22,024 nt of DNA from Nocardioidaceae bacterium (GCA_025966335.1 JAICRS010000015.1:1-22024), one strand, 5' to 3'. Positions 14,260 through 21,816 are shown, counted from the stretch's first letter. The notes: generated from the letters alone by a model not told the origin. Made by a program: numbers and translations.

Positions 14260-14892
14260 TCAGTCGCGATCCATGCCCGGCGGGGAAGGCGCATTGAGCT
14301 GGAAACGGACACCGATCATTCGGATGGCGAAGCACAGCAGCGCCCCGCCTGCGGCGGCCGAGACGCCGTACACGCCGAAGCGACCGGTGATCGCCACGAC
14401 AAGAGCGCCGGCCAGGGCCGGGATCGCGTAGAGCTCGCTGCGCAGCACCACGGGGATCCGACCGATCAGCACATCGCGGATGGTGCCCCCGCCGACGCCG
14501 GTCACCGCACCGAGGATGACCGCCTGTCCGAGACCGACCCCGAAGTCCAACGCCTTGCTCGCCCCGCTGACCGCGAACAGGCTCAGACCGGCGGCATCCA
14601 GCACCAGGATCGGCCCCGCCAACCGATCCAGCCGGCGGCCGAAGGCGAACGCGATGAGGCTTCCGATCGCCGCAACCGTGAGGTAGCGCCAGTCGCTGAA
14701 GGTGGCCGGAGGGAGCGAGTCGAGGAAGATGTCGCGGATGATCCCGCCACCGAGAGCAGTGATCATACCCAGCGTGACCACGCCGACGACGTCGAGCTTC
14801 GCCACCCGAAGCGCGGTCAGGGCGCCGTTGAGGGCGAAGGCGAACGTGCCCGCCAGGTCCAGCGCGAGGAACAGCGACGACTCGGTACTCAC
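14260..14892 (-). CDS. TRIC-type cation channel / UPF0126 membrane protein
   Basis: A 210-residue protein with about seven hydrophobic helices arranged as two three-helix repeats. Each repeat carries the diagnostic G-G-G-x-I-R-D: G-G-G-I-I-R-D at 48-54 and G-G-G-T-I-R-D at 134-140. This is the YadS/UPF0126 (Gly_transporter, PF03458) family; prokaryotic members form trimeric cation channels, and older annotation suggests glycine transport. The start is GTG 14892. No ribosome binding site is present, but TAGACA lies 6 bases upstream, so a leaderless mRNA is likely. Confidence 0.9.
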   Translation of the reverse strand: MSTESSLFLALDLAGTFAFALNGALTALRVAKLDVVGVVTLGMITALGGGIIRDIFLDSLPPATFSDWRYLTVAAIGSLIAFAFGRRLDRLAGPILVLDAAGLSLFAVSGASKALDFGVGLGQAVILGAVTGVGGGTIRDVLIGRIPVVLRSELYAIPALAGALVVAITGRFGVYGVSAAAGGALLCFAIRMIGVRFQLNAPSPPGMDRD

Positions 14893-14898
14893 CGGACA

Positions 14899-14904
14899 TG
14901 TCTA
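14899..14904 (-). promoter_or_regulatory. Candidate leaderless -10 element (TAGACA)
   Basis: TAGACA ends exactly 6 bases before the GTG at 14892. It shares GGTAGACATGT and the spacing with the element at 5942-5947. Confidence 0.45.
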
Positions 14905-14949
14905 CCGTGTCCCGGCACGTGCAGGCACTGCGGTGCGTTGCCGGTGTTC

Positions 14950-15732
14950 TCAGCCGTCGGTCTCGAGCGCAGCCTCCATCGCCTCGGCCGCCGCGCGCAA
15001 CCACGCGTCGTACTCCAGCAGCCGTTGGGCGCGGTAGCGCGAGCTGGGGATGGCGAGGCAGACGGCGGCGACGGGCTCACCGGCGAGGGCTACGGCGCGG
15101 CCCACCGCCACGACACCCTCTTCCGCCCGCTCGAGGTTGACGGCGACGCCCGCGCGCCGAACCATCCGCAGCCTCGACAGCACGGTGGCGACGTCCGCCT
15201 CCGGCCGCCCCTGCAGGATCTCGGCCACCTCCTCGTCGGGCAGCCCGGCCAGCATCACCGTGCCGCCGCTCGTCCGCTCGACGGGGAACACCATGCCCTC
15301 GCGGGTGGACACCCGCAGCGCGACGTCGCTCTCGACCGAGGCGATGAAGCGGACCCGGTCTCCGGTGCGGATCACGAGGTTGGCGCTGTCGCCGCTGACC
15401 GCCACCAGGCCGCGCAGCGGACCGAGCGAGGCGGCTCGCAGCCTGGCCGTCAACGAGGGCGAGTTCCCGGCGAGCTCGAGCACCGGTCCGGCTCGGTAGC
15501 CACGGCCCGCGTCCCGGACCGCGAAGTCGCGGTAGACGAGCATCTGCAGCAGCCGGTGGGCGGTGGACGGCGCCACGCCGAGCCGGGCGGCCGCCTCACT
15601 GACCGTCAACGAACCCTCGAGCTGAAGCCACGTCGCGATGCGCAGCGCGTTGTCGGCGCTGGCCACGGCGTACGACGGGCGACGCTTCGGCTCGCGCGAT
15701 GACGAGAACGGTGTCCCCTGCTCATTCTGCAC
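14950..15732 (-). CDS. IclR-family transcriptional regulator of the gentisate operon
   Basis: A 260-residue regulator. An N-terminal winged helix-turn-helix spans about residues 24-80 (L-T-V-S-E-A-A-A-R-L-G-V-A-P-S-T-A-H-R-L-L at 42-62), followed by the IclR effector domain (about 95-255) with G-D-S-A-N-L-V-I-R, V-F-P-V-E-R-T-S-G-G-T-V-M-L-A-G and E-E-G-V-V-A-V-G. The start is GTG 15732, the last start codon before the conserved domain without running into the divergent gene. Divergence from gentisate dioxygenase makes it the probable local regulator; IclR-type regulators of gentisate genes are known in Corynebacterium. The effector is inferred to be gentisate or a related aromatic acid. A palindrome overlaps its start codon, consistent with autoregulation. 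Confidence 0.88.
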   Translation of the reverse strand: MQNEQGTPFSSSREPKRRPSYAVASADNALRIATWLQLEGSLTVSEAAARLGVAPSTAHRLLQMLVYRDFAVRDAGRGYRAGPVLELAGNSPSLTARLRAASLGPLRGLVAVSGDSANLVIRTGDRVRFIASVESDVALRVSTREGMVFPVERTSGGTVMLAGLPDEEVAEILQGRPEADVATVLSRLRMVRRAGVAVNLERAEEGVVAVGRAVALAGEPVAAVCLAIPSSRYRAQRLLEYDAWLRAAAEAMEAALETDG

Positions 15733-15739
15733 AGCAGAA
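15725..15739. promoter_or_regulatory. Candidate IclR operator (TTCTGCACAGCAGAA)
   Basis: Perfect 6-bp arms TTCTGC and GCAGAA around ACA, located over the iclR GTG (15730-15732). It is in the only intergenic region shared by the regulator and the gentisate operon. Position and symmetry fit a dimeric IclR protein; the regulator-site pairing is inference. Confidence 0.5.
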
Positions 15740-15740
15740 A

Positions 15741-15746
15741 ATCCTA
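15741..15746 (-). promoter_or_regulatory. Candidate -10 element (TAGGAT) of iclR
   Basis: TAGGAT on the minus strand fits TANNNT, 8 bases before the iclR GTG. The palindrome at 15725-15739 lies just downstream of it, so a bound regulator would block transcription start. Confidence 0.4.
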
Positions 15747-15806
15747 TCCCACGGGCACGGTGGCGCGCAGGCTCGAAGACGTCACCATCCTGTGAAGGAG
15801 AGCCTG

Positions 15807-16943
15807 ATGTCCATCGCTGAGAGCCCCGTCCGACTGACCGCCGTCGACTCACCCGACCAGCCCACCGTGACGCCTGAGCTGCAGGAGCTCTACCGGGGGT
15901 TCGAGTCCGAGCTGCTGGTGCCGCTGTGGACCGAGATCGGCGACCTGATGCCGCTGCATCCGACCACGAGGGCGACCGCCCACCTCTGGAGGTGGGACAA
16001 CCTGGTCCGGCTCGCCGACCGGGCCGGTCATCTGGTCCCGGTCGGCCGCGGTGGTGAGCGTCGTGCGATCGCCCTGGCCAACCCGTCGCTGGGCGGCAAG
16101 CCCTACGCCACCCCGACGCTGTGGGCGGCCATCCAGTACCTGATGCCGGGTGAGGACGCCCCGGAGCACCGGCACACCCAGAACGCGTTCCGCTTCGTGG
16201 TCGAGGGTGAGGGCGTGTGGACCGTCGTGGAGCGCGACCCGGTGCCGATGCGCCGCGGCGACTTCCTCCCCCAGGCAGGCATGCACTGGCACGCCCACCA
16301 CAACGGCGCCAGCAAGCCGATGGCCTGGATCGACGGCCTCGACATCCCCTTCCAGTACGACGTCGAGGGACAGTTCTTCGACTTCGGCCGCGACGCGATC
16401 AGTGACGACGAACGCACCACGCCCTCCCGCTCCCGGGCCGAGCGACTGTGGGGCCACCCCGGTCTGGCCCCGGTCTCCCAGCTCGGATCCACGTCCGGCA
16501 GCCCGCTGCTCGCCTACCGGTGGGAGCACACCGACCGGGCGCTGGCCGACCAGCTCGCACTCGAGCGCGAGGGCCACTCCGCGACGGTCGGTCCCGGGCA
16601 CGCCCTGGTCCGCTACACCAATCCGACCAACGGCGCCGACGTGCTGCCGACGATCCGCACCCAGTTCCACCGGGTCGTCCGCGGCACGGAGACGGCCCCG
16701 CGTCGCGAGACCGGATCGAGCGTCTACCAGGTCTTCGACGGCTCGGGCACGGTCACCGTCGGCGAAACGGCCTGGACCGTCGCCCGCGGCGACATGTTCG
16801 TGGTCCCGAGCTGGCAGCCGGTGTCGTTCATCTCCGAGGCCGGCAGCACCGACTCCGACTCCGGCGCGCTCGACCTGTTCCAGTTCAGCGACGCCCCGAT
16901 CTTCGAGAAGCTCAACCTCTACCGGTCCCAGGAGGACTCCTGA
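15807..16943 (+). CDS. Gentisate 1,2-dioxygenase
   Basis: A 378-residue bicupin Fe(II) enzyme that opens the ring of gentisate (2,5-dihydroxybenzoate) with O2 to give maleylpyruvate. The N-terminal cupin holds the iron ligands H121 and H123 (E-H-R-H-T-Q-N-A-F-R-F) and H162 (G-M-H-W-H-A-H-H); the 39-residue spacing between H123 and H162 matches that of characterised gentisate dioxygenases. A second cupin lies at about 285-345 (F-D-G-S-G-T-V-T-V-G ... R-G-D-M-F-V-V-P-S-W). The start ATG 15807 has an excellent ribosome binding site (GAAGGAG, 7 bases). It is the first gene of a three-gene operon and its stop overlaps the next start (TGATG). Length and motifs are normal. Confidence 0.95.
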   Translation: MSIAESPVRLTAVDSPDQPTVTPELQELYRGFESELLVPLWTEIGDLMPLHPTTRATAHLWRWDNLVRLADRAGHLVPVGRGGERRAIALANPSLGGKPYATPTLWAAIQYLMPGEDAPEHRHTQNAFRFVVEGEGVWTVVERDPVPMRRGDFLPQAGMHWHAHHNGASKPMAWIDGLDIPFQYDVEGQFFDFGRDAISDDERTTPSRSRAERLWGHPGLAPVSQLGSTSGSPLLAYRWEHTDRALADQLALEREGHSATVGPGHALVRYTNPTNGADVLPTIRTQFHRVVRGTETAPRRETGSSVYQVFDGSGTVTVGETAWTVARGDMFVVPSWQPVSFISEAGSTDSDSGALDLFQFSDAPIFEKLNLYRSQEDS

Positions 16944-17779
16944 TGAAGCTCGCCACCATCCGTACCCCCGAAGGCACCCGCGCGGTGCGGGTCGACGGCA
17001 CGACGCTCACCGATCTCGACGCCCGTGACGTGCGCGAGGTCCTCGAGCGCGAGGACTGGCAGCAGTCCGCCGCGGAGGCCGGCGGGCAGACCTGGGACCT
17101 CGCGGACGCCGACTTCGCGCCGCTGGTCCCCGAACCCAGCAAGGTCCTCTGCGTAGGACTCAACTACCGCAACCACATCCTCGAGATGGGCCGTGACCTG
17201 CCCGAGCACCCGACCCTGTTCAACAAGTACGCCGACACCCTGATCGGCGCCCGGGACGAGATCCACCGTCCGGCCGAGACCGAGAAGTTCGACTGGGAGG
17301 CCGAGCTCACGGTCGTCATCGGCAAGCCCGTGCGTCGCGTCATCGGCGCCGACGCGGAGGCAGCGATCGCCGGGTTCACCGTGCTCAACGACGTCACCTG
17401 CCGCGACTGGCAGTTCCGCACCCGCGAGTGGCTGCAGGGCAAGAACTGGGACTCGACCACCCCGGTCGGCCCGTTCCTGGTCACCCCCGACGAGCTCCCC
17501 GGGGGTGTACGCCCGTCGCTGTCGATCTCGTGCGAGGTCGACGGCGAGCTGATGCAGAAGGACTCCACCGCCGACCTGCTCTTCGACCCGGTCGCGCTGG
17601 TGGAGTACGTCTCCACGATGATCCGGCTGAACCCCGGCGACCTGATCGCGACCGGCACGCCCGGCGGCGTCGGTCACGCGCGCAACCCTGAGGACTACCT
17701 CTCGGCCGGTCAGAAGGTGGTCACCGAGATCGAGGGGGTCGGTCGGCTCGAGAACACCGTCGTCGCGGATCCGGCGTGA
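16943..17779 (+). CDS. Fumarylpyruvate hydrolase (fumarylacetoacetate hydrolase family)
   Basis: A 278-residue FAH-family enzyme. Conserved features: G-L-N-Y-R-N-H (72-78), metal ligands E119 and E121 in F-D-W-E-A-E-L and D150 in L-N-D-V-T-C-R-D, then G-K-N-W-D-S-T-T-P-V-G-P (166-177) and A-T-G-T-P-G-G-V-G near the C-terminus. Family members cleave C-C bonds of acylpyruvates; between gentisate dioxygenase and maleylpyruvate isomerase the substrate should be fumarylpyruvate, giving fumarate and pyruvate. Sequence alone does not exclude the isomer-specific maleylpyruvate hydrolase activity. The start ATG 16943 overlaps the dioxygenase stop and has AGGAGG upstream; its own stop overlaps the isomerase start. 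Confidence 0.92.
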   Translation: MKLATIRTPEGTRAVRVDGTTLTDLDARDVREVLEREDWQQSAAEAGGQTWDLADADFAPLVPEPSKVLCVGLNYRNHILEMGRDLPEHPTLFNKYADTLIGARDEIHRPAETEKFDWEAELTVVIGKPVRRVIGADAEAAIAGFTVLNDVTCRDWQFRTREWLQGKNWDSTTPVGPFLVTPDELPGGVRPSLSISCEVDGELMQKDSTADLLFDPVALVEYVSTMIRLNPGDLIATGTPGGVGHARNPEDYLSAGQKVVTEIEGVGRLENTVVADPA

Positions 17780-18423
17780 GTCCCTCGCTCGCCGACAGCC
17801 TGCGCTGGGTCGCTGAGGGCAGCCGGCTTTGCGAGCAGGCGATCGACGGCCTCGATGACGGGCAGTACGCCGAGCCGTCGGCACTCGACCGCTGGAGCCG
17901 GGCCCACGTCGTCGCCCACCTTGCCGCCAACGCCGAGGCGCTGCGCAACCTCACTCAGTGGGCCGCGACCGGCGAGGAGAGCCCGATGTACTCCTCGCCC
18001 GAGCAGCGTAATGCCGACATCGAGGCCGGCGCGACCCGTCCCCCGGCCGTGCTGCGAACCTGGTTCCACGAGGAGGCAGGCGCTCTGGCCGCCGACCTCG
18101 GCAGGCTCACCGATGAGCAATGGAAGTCGACTGTGCGCACCGCGCAGGGCCGCGAGGTACCGGCTTCGGAGATCCCGTGGCTGCGGGCACGCGAGGTGAT
18201 GGTGCACGCCGTCGACCTCGACACAGGGATCACCTTCGCCGACCTGCCCGACGACTTCCTCGGCGCCCTGCACGACGACATCGTCACCAAGCGCGGTGCG
18301 GACGCCGTCCTGCCCCTCGAAGGCGCGCTCGCGGACCGCGTCGGCTACCTCGCCGGCCGCACCAACGCCGGAGTCACCACCACCGACGGTGGCCCGCCAC
18401 CCGAGCTCTCGCCCTGGCTCTGA
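17776..18423 (+). CDS. Mycothiol-dependent maleylpyruvate isomerase
   Basis: A 215-residue protein of the MDMPI/DinB superfamily that converts maleylpyruvate to fumarylpyruvate with mycothiol as cofactor. Zinc ligands can be placed: H48 in V-V-A-H-L-A-A-N, E140 and H144 in R-A-R-E-V-M-V-H-A-V-D-L. The 92-residue and 4-residue spacings equal those of the Corynebacterium glutamicum enzyme (H52, E144, H148). The C-terminal half (L-A-D-R-V-G-Y-L-A-G-R) is the usual MDMPI C domain. The start is GTG 17776 in a GTGA overlap with the hydrolase stop. It completes the lower gentisate pathway. Mycothiol dependence is consistent with an actinobacterial host. Confidence 0.92.
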   Translation: MSPSLADSLRWVAEGSRLCEQAIDGLDDGQYAEPSALDRWSRAHVVAHLAANAEALRNLTQWAATGEESPMYSSPEQRNADIEAGATRPPAVLRTWFHEEAGALAADLGRLTDEQWKSTVRTAQGREVPASEIPWLRAREVMVHAVDLDTGITFADLPDDFLGALHDDIVTKRGADAVLPLEGALADRVGYLAGRTNAGVTTTDGGPPPELSPWL

Positions 18424-18447
18424 ACTACTGCCCGGATCTTACGGCCG

Positions 18448-19254
18448 TCAGCCGGCGCTCCCACCCAGGAACGCCCGCAGCACAGAGACGAACGCCTCCG
18501 GCTGCTCGGAGTGCACCCAGTGTCCGGCGCCCTTGACGGTCACCTGCGTCGTGCGTGGGAACAGTCGCCGCATGGTCTCCTCGTGCTCGGGCCGCACGTA
18601 CCGCGACCGCTCGCCGGCCACCCACAGCACCGGCCGGTCGAACGTGTCGGCCAGATCGTCAGGGAACCCGCCGATGACCGGCAGCTCCCGGCGCAGCAGG
18701 TCCAAGTTGGCCTGCCAGTAGAAGCCGTCGTCGCCGGACCGGAGGTTCTGCAGCAGGAAGCCGCGCACCCGTGAGTCGTCGATCGGTCCGCTGAGCTGGT
18801 CGTCTGCCTCGGACCGTCGTGACAGCGTCGACAGGTCCAGGGTCGCGAGGCTGCCGAGCAGGTGCTCGAACTCGCCCTGGTCACCACCGCCGGCCGGCGA
18901 GATGTCGACGACGACGAGCCGGTCGACAAGCTCCGGGTGCCGCAGCGCGAGCACCATCGCGATCTTGCCGCCCATCGAGTGTCCGACGACGTGGACGCGG
19001 CCGTCAGCGGCGAAGCCGGCACGCAGCCGGTCCGCCACCGCGTCCGCCAACAACTCGTAGCTGAGCTCTTCTGTCCACGCCGATCTCCCGTGGTTGGGCA
19101 GGTCGAGCAGCAGGGACCGGAACTCCGGCTGCAGCGCCTTGGCGATCGTGCTGAAGTTCCTCCCCTGACCGAACAGGCCATGGAGGAAGACGACGCGGTC
19201 GCCGCTGTCGCCGACCTCGGTCGTGTGGACGGGCGTCGCTGCATCGCTGGTCAC
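18448..19254 (-). CDS. Alpha/beta-fold hydrolase (YbfF-like esterase)
   Basis: A 268-residue cytoplasmic hydrolase. Oxyanion motif V-F-L-H-G-L-F-G-Q-G-R-N-F (22-34), D-L-P-N-H-G-R-S (51-58), nucleophile elbow G-H-S-M-G-G with S93, V-V-D-I-S-P (115-120), and general base H245 in G-A-G-H-W-V-H. This profile is that of YbfF/ABHD11-type esterases acting on short acyl or thioester substrates; the natural substrate is unknown. The start is GTG 19254, preceded by TAGGCT with a 7-base gap and no ribosome binding site. It converges on the gentisate operon (24-bp gap), so cotranscription with it is excluded. Confidence 0.88.
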   Translation of the reverse strand: MTSDAATPVHTTEVGDSGDRVVFLHGLFGQGRNFSTIAKALQPEFRSLLLDLPNHGRSAWTEELSYELLADAVADRLRAGFAADGRVHVVGHSMGGKIAMVLALRHPELVDRLVVVDISPAGGGDQGEFEHLLGSLATLDLSTLSRRSEADDQLSGPIDDSRVRGFLLQNLRSGDDGFYWQANLDLLRRELPVIGGFPDDLADTFDRPVLWVAGERSRYVRPEHEETMRRLFPRTTQVTVKGAGHWVHSEQPEAFVSVLRAFLGGSAG

Positions 19255-19261
19255 GGGGCCC

Positions 19262-19267
19262 AGCCTA
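19262..19267 (-). promoter_or_regulatory. Candidate leaderless -10 element (TAGGCT)
   Basis: TAGGCT fits TANNNT and lies 7 bases before the hydrolase GTG at 19254. Confidence 0.4.
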
Positions 19268-19518
19268 CGGATCCCGCGTGGGTTCGGGTCAGCGGCCGAG
19301 AGCGACGCCCCACCCGCCGCGGCCCGCTGAGGTTGCCGGCGTGCTTCGCAGACTGGACTGTGGGGAGGAGGACGATCGAAGGGAGCCCGATGTCGCTCAG
19401 CGTGGAGACGCATTCAGCTGGAGTCTCAGCTGCGGCGGTTGAAGGCGACCACAGTGAGCGTCTCGCAACCACCGTTGCGGTGATCGATCCGGCGAGTCGG
19501 GTCCCCCGTTCAACGACG

Positions 19519-19572
19519 AAGTGGTCAAGATCGGCCGGTTCAGTGCCGAGAACGAGCCGTTCTTGACCACTT
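19519..19572. repeat. 12-bp perfect inverted repeat with 30-base spacer
   Basis: AAGTGGTCAAGA (19519-19530) and TCTTGACCACTT (19561-19572) are exact reverse complements. The outer bases CGAA/TTCG also pair if one T is bulged. The spacer has partial self-complementarity (CGGTTC/GAACGAGCCG). No U-tract follows. It could be an IS end pair, a mobile palindromic repeat, or a regulator-bound structure. Confidence 0.6.
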
Positions 19573-19622
19573 TCGGGGCCACGCCGATTGAAGGAAGCCG
19601 AGCCGGCTCGACTGGCCACAAC

Positions 19623-19687
19623 GGCACACCTGTGCCCGCGTGACACAGTTCGCCGAAAAAAACGTGTTGCAACAGCACACCTGTGCC
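19623..19687. repeat. Two palindromic copies of GCACACCTGTGCC
   Basis: Copies at 19624-19636 and 19675-19687, 51 bp apart. Each is itself a near-palindrome (the first, GGCACACCTGTGCC at 19623-19636, has perfect 6-bp arms). Between them is a T6 run on the minus strand (near 19656-19661). Lying 20 bases past the VOC stop, the nearer copy plus the T-run may terminate the VOC transcript; two spaced operator sites is the alternative. Confidence 0.5.
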
Positions 19688-19707
19688 GCTTGGTCGTGCG
19701 GGTGCTT

Positions 19708-20088
19708 TCACTGGTCCGGACGGGCCTCTTGGGCGGTACGTGATAGCAGACAGAACTCATTGCCTTCGGGATCGGACAGAACGACCCACGTGGCGTCGGG
19801 CGCTTGCCCCACATCGACGCGTCGTGCGCCCAGGTCGAGCAGCCGCTCGAGCTCATCGGCTGTCGGCATCCCGTCGGCGCGAAGGTCGAGATGCAGTCGG
19901 TTCTTGACGGTCTTGTTCTCCGGCACCGGCACCACGTCGATCGTCGGCCAGGCGCCATCCGGCGCGGCGATGCCGATCACCCCGGCGTCTTCTTCGAGCA
20001 CCTGCCAGCCGAGGACGTTGCACCAGAAGTCGGCGACCACCCGCGGTTGGACGGCGTCTATCGCGATGACTGCTATCCGACTGGACAT
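19708..20088 (-). CDS. VOC (glyoxalase/bleomycin-resistance) family protein
   Basis: A 126-residue single VOC domain. It begins S-R-I-A-V-I-A-I-D-A, then A-D-F-W-C-N-V-L-G-W (beta-alpha-beta), K-N-R-L-H-L-D-L-R-A near 62-71 with the usual His strand, and ends W-V-V-L-S-D-P-E-G-N-E-F-C-L-L, the typical glyoxalase C-terminal strand with its Glu ligand. Actinobacteria have many such paralogues of unknown substrate; metal dependence is likely. ATG 20088 is chosen because it begins the domain; upstream codons have no coding likeness. It is a single gene, with gene-poor DNA on both sides. Confidence 0.85.
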   Translation of the reverse strand: MSSRIAVIAIDAVQPRVVADFWCNVLGWQVLEEDAGVIGIAAPDGAWPTIDVVPVPENKTVKNRLHLDLRADGMPTADELERLLDLGARRVDVGQAPDATWVVLSDPEGNEFCLLSRTAQEARPDQ

Positions 20089-20336
20089 GTCGCCACTTTC
20101 GCACGGCCCGGTGGACTGCCCGCGAGCGCGACACGCTGACTGGGCTGCCTTCCGCTCACCTACCGAGTCGACAGTCGTCGGCCGGAACTGGGTCCACCCG
20201 GACCAGCCGCGCGTCCCAGGAGTTGCATCAGCCGCCATGCCGCCGGCACCGATTCGACGAAGATCGGGTCGAGGAGCTCGCCGAACCCGGCTGCCAGAGC
20301 ATCCTCGGAATCGTACTCTGCACGGTCATCGGCATT

Positions 20337-20424
20337 CGCAGCAGCGCGGACACATTGCCCTCGGGCACCTCGAGGTCGACGCCTTGAGCACTTCGTTGTC
20401 GCCGTACCGCTTACGGAGCCCGGC
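20337..20424 (-). pseudogene. ABC transporter ATP-binding protein fragment (DrrA-like N-terminus)
   Basis: The minus strand encodes G-L-R-K-R-Y-G-D-N-E-V-L-K and then, after a one-base loss, V-D-L-E-V-P-E-G-N-V-S-A-L-L. Together they match the first strands of daunorubicin-resistance-type ABC ATPases (L-x-K-x-Y-G ... V-L-x-G-V-x-L-x-V-x-x-G-x-V-x-A-L-L). In intact genes the Walker A G-P-N-G-A-G-K-T-T follows at once; here it is absent. The fragment is about 30 residues of a 300-residue family. Confidence 0.5.
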
Positions 20425-20503
20425 AACCGCTCCACCCATGCACCGTCTTGGTCGAGGGTTGAGGCTGCGTCAGGGTCAAGCCAACAGGCCAAGTCTGGAT
20501 GGG

Positions 20504-20544
20504 AAAAAGGCACGCCTCAACGGCGAAAAGGGCGCGTCTCAACG
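20504..20544 (-). terminator. Possible tRNA-Ala terminator in an imperfect tandem repeat
   Basis: AAAAGGCACGCCTCAACG (20505-20522) is repeated imperfectly as AAAAGGGCGCGTCTCAACG (20526-20544). On the minus strand, downstream of the tRNA, this gives ACGCgCC ... GGCGT, able to form a short bulged stem, followed by T5, plus a second T4 run. About 90 bases past the tRNA. Weak stem, so low confidence. Confidence 0.3.
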
Positions 20545-20632
20545 AAAGGTGCGGAAGGATGATGACGCCGAATGACGATGAAAGCACCCCGACCCTCCGC
20601 GGATGTTCCCGCTGGTGGGACGGGGTTTCGGT

Positions 20633-20709
<77 letters not shown>

Positions 20710-20776
20710 GGTGCGTCAGGCGGAACCCGACGCGAGCAGAAAAGATATCACTAGCCGGAGGTTCGTTCCGAATCGG

Positions 20777-21733
20777 TCAGGACCCGACCGCGCGCTGGTC
20801 GTCCTGCTCCGCGGCTGCGTCGTCCTGGGCTGCCGTGGCCTGCTCGACCAGCAACGAGTCGGCCTCGGAACGACCCGAGCTCCAGGTCCCCGGCTCGGAC
20901 AGGTCGATGGTCCGCACGGTGCGGGCGGCACGCGACTTGCCGACATAGGTGGGCAGCGTGACCGGCAGCGGGTCCCACAGCGATCCGCCGTCCACGGTCG
21001 GCACCGCGACCGCGACGGTCTCCAGCGAGAGCGCGCGGGCAGCAGCGGCATCGGCCTCCGCGGCCGAGCCGGCGCCGAGTGCCGCGCTGACCGCCACCGC
21101 GGAGATCGCGACTGTGTCCTCGTCGGGCGAGACCTCCTCGAAGCCCTGGTCGTTGCGGCCGGTGAGCGGAGTGCCGTAGGGCGCCTCGACCCGGATGGCC
21201 CGGCGCGGAACGATGTCGGACTCGACCGGCGCTTCGTCGGCGTTGTCCCACAGCACGTCGTTCTCGCGGCGGACCTGTCGCCGGCAGAGTGCGAGGTAGA
21301 CCAGGGTCAGGGCGGCCGGGATCGCGACCGACCACCAGGGAACCAGCGCGAAGGCCGCGACGCCGATGACGATCAGGTCGACCGCCACCAGGAACAGCAG
21401 CACGTGGCGACGGCGGCGAGCCGCAGCACGGGCCGCCGCGCGGCGCGCGAGCGGACGGGCCGCGGGGCGGCGTCCGTCCTCGGACACCGGGACCGCCGGA
21501 GCGCTGGCCTCGACCGCGGCAACCGCCGAGGCCGTCGGCCGCGGCGGGGTCACCACCAGCCGTGCGTCGCGGCGGTTCACCGGCTCCCGGCGGGCGAGCA
21601 CCCGCATGGCCGTGGAGAACCGGTCGATGGATCGGGTGCGCGCGATCTCGTCATGATGCTTGAGCGCCTTGGGAATCAAGTAGACAGCCCACGCCAGTGC
21701 GAGCACCACGAAGATGATTCCTGACAAGTCCAC
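20777..21733 (-). CDS. sepX: Divisome protein SepX/GlpR
   Basis: A 318-residue membrane protein. The N-terminus M-D-L-S-G-I-I-F-V-V-L-A-L-A-W-A-V-Y-L-I then P-K-A-L-K-H-H-D-E and R-S-I-D-R-F-S-T-A-M-R-V-L-A-R is the conserved signature of actinobacterial SepX (GlpR), which interacts with SepF and supports FtsZ-dependent division in Streptomyces. Membrane segments: about 4-21, 111-130 and 133-150. Between the first two is a Pro/Ala-rich and then strongly basic stretch (88-109); the C-terminal 165 residues are acidic, Ala-rich and cytoplasmic. The start is GTG 21733 with TATGGT 6 bases upstream, so a leaderless mRNA is likely. Adjacency to a RimJ-type acetyltransferase is as expected for this locus from my knowledge of related genomes. 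Confidence 0.85.
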   Translation of the reverse strand: MDLSGIIFVVLALAWAVYLIPKALKHHDEIARTRSIDRFSTAMRVLARREPVNRRDARLVVTPPRPTASAVAAVEASAPAVPVSEDGRRPAARPLARRAAARAAARRRRHVLLFLVAVDLIVIGVAAFALVPWWSVAIPAALTLVYLALCRRQVRRENDVLWDNADEAPVESDIVPRRAIRVEAPYGTPLTGRNDQGFEEVSPDEDTVAISAVAVSAALGAGSAAEADAAAARALSLETVAVAVPTVDGGSLWDPLPVTLPTYVGKSRAARTVRTIDLSEPGTWSSGRSEADSLLVEQATAAQDDAAAEQDDQRAVGS

Positions 21734-21739
21734 GTTCAG

Positions 21740-21745
21740 ACCATA
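21740..21745 (-). promoter_or_regulatory. Candidate leaderless -10 element (TATGGT) of sepX
   Basis: TATGGT fits TANNNT and ends exactly 6 bases before the sepX GTG. No ribosome binding site is present. No good -35 match was seen. Confidence 0.5.
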
Positions 21746-21816
21746 AGAGCGTCGACGAAGAAGCGGCGGCAGGCGGCGCGGTGTGTCGCCTGAGAACTCG
21801 TGTGACTGGTGTGAAT

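Larger units (their letters stand above)
19268..19707. other. 440-bp gene-poor stretch with inverted repeats
   Basis: No supportable gene. A 58-codon frame at 19390-19566 (+) has a fair ribosome binding site (GAAGGGAG) but no recognisable product. The stretch contains a hairpin CGCAAC-CACC-GTTGCG (19464-19479), a 12-bp inverted repeat (19519-19530/19561-19572) and two copies of GCACACCTGTGCC. Base composition is slightly less G+C than the flanking genes. It may hold mobile-element debris. Confidence 0.4.

Noticed and set aside
19390..19566. 58-codon plus-strand frame with a fair ribosome binding site
   Set aside because: No family likeness, and it runs through the inverted repeat at 19519; not supported as a gene.
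20160..20513. 117-codon minus-strand frame as a real gene
   Set aside because: It passes through an ABC-ATPase fragment in which the frame is broken and has no consistent family match; treated as decayed DNA.
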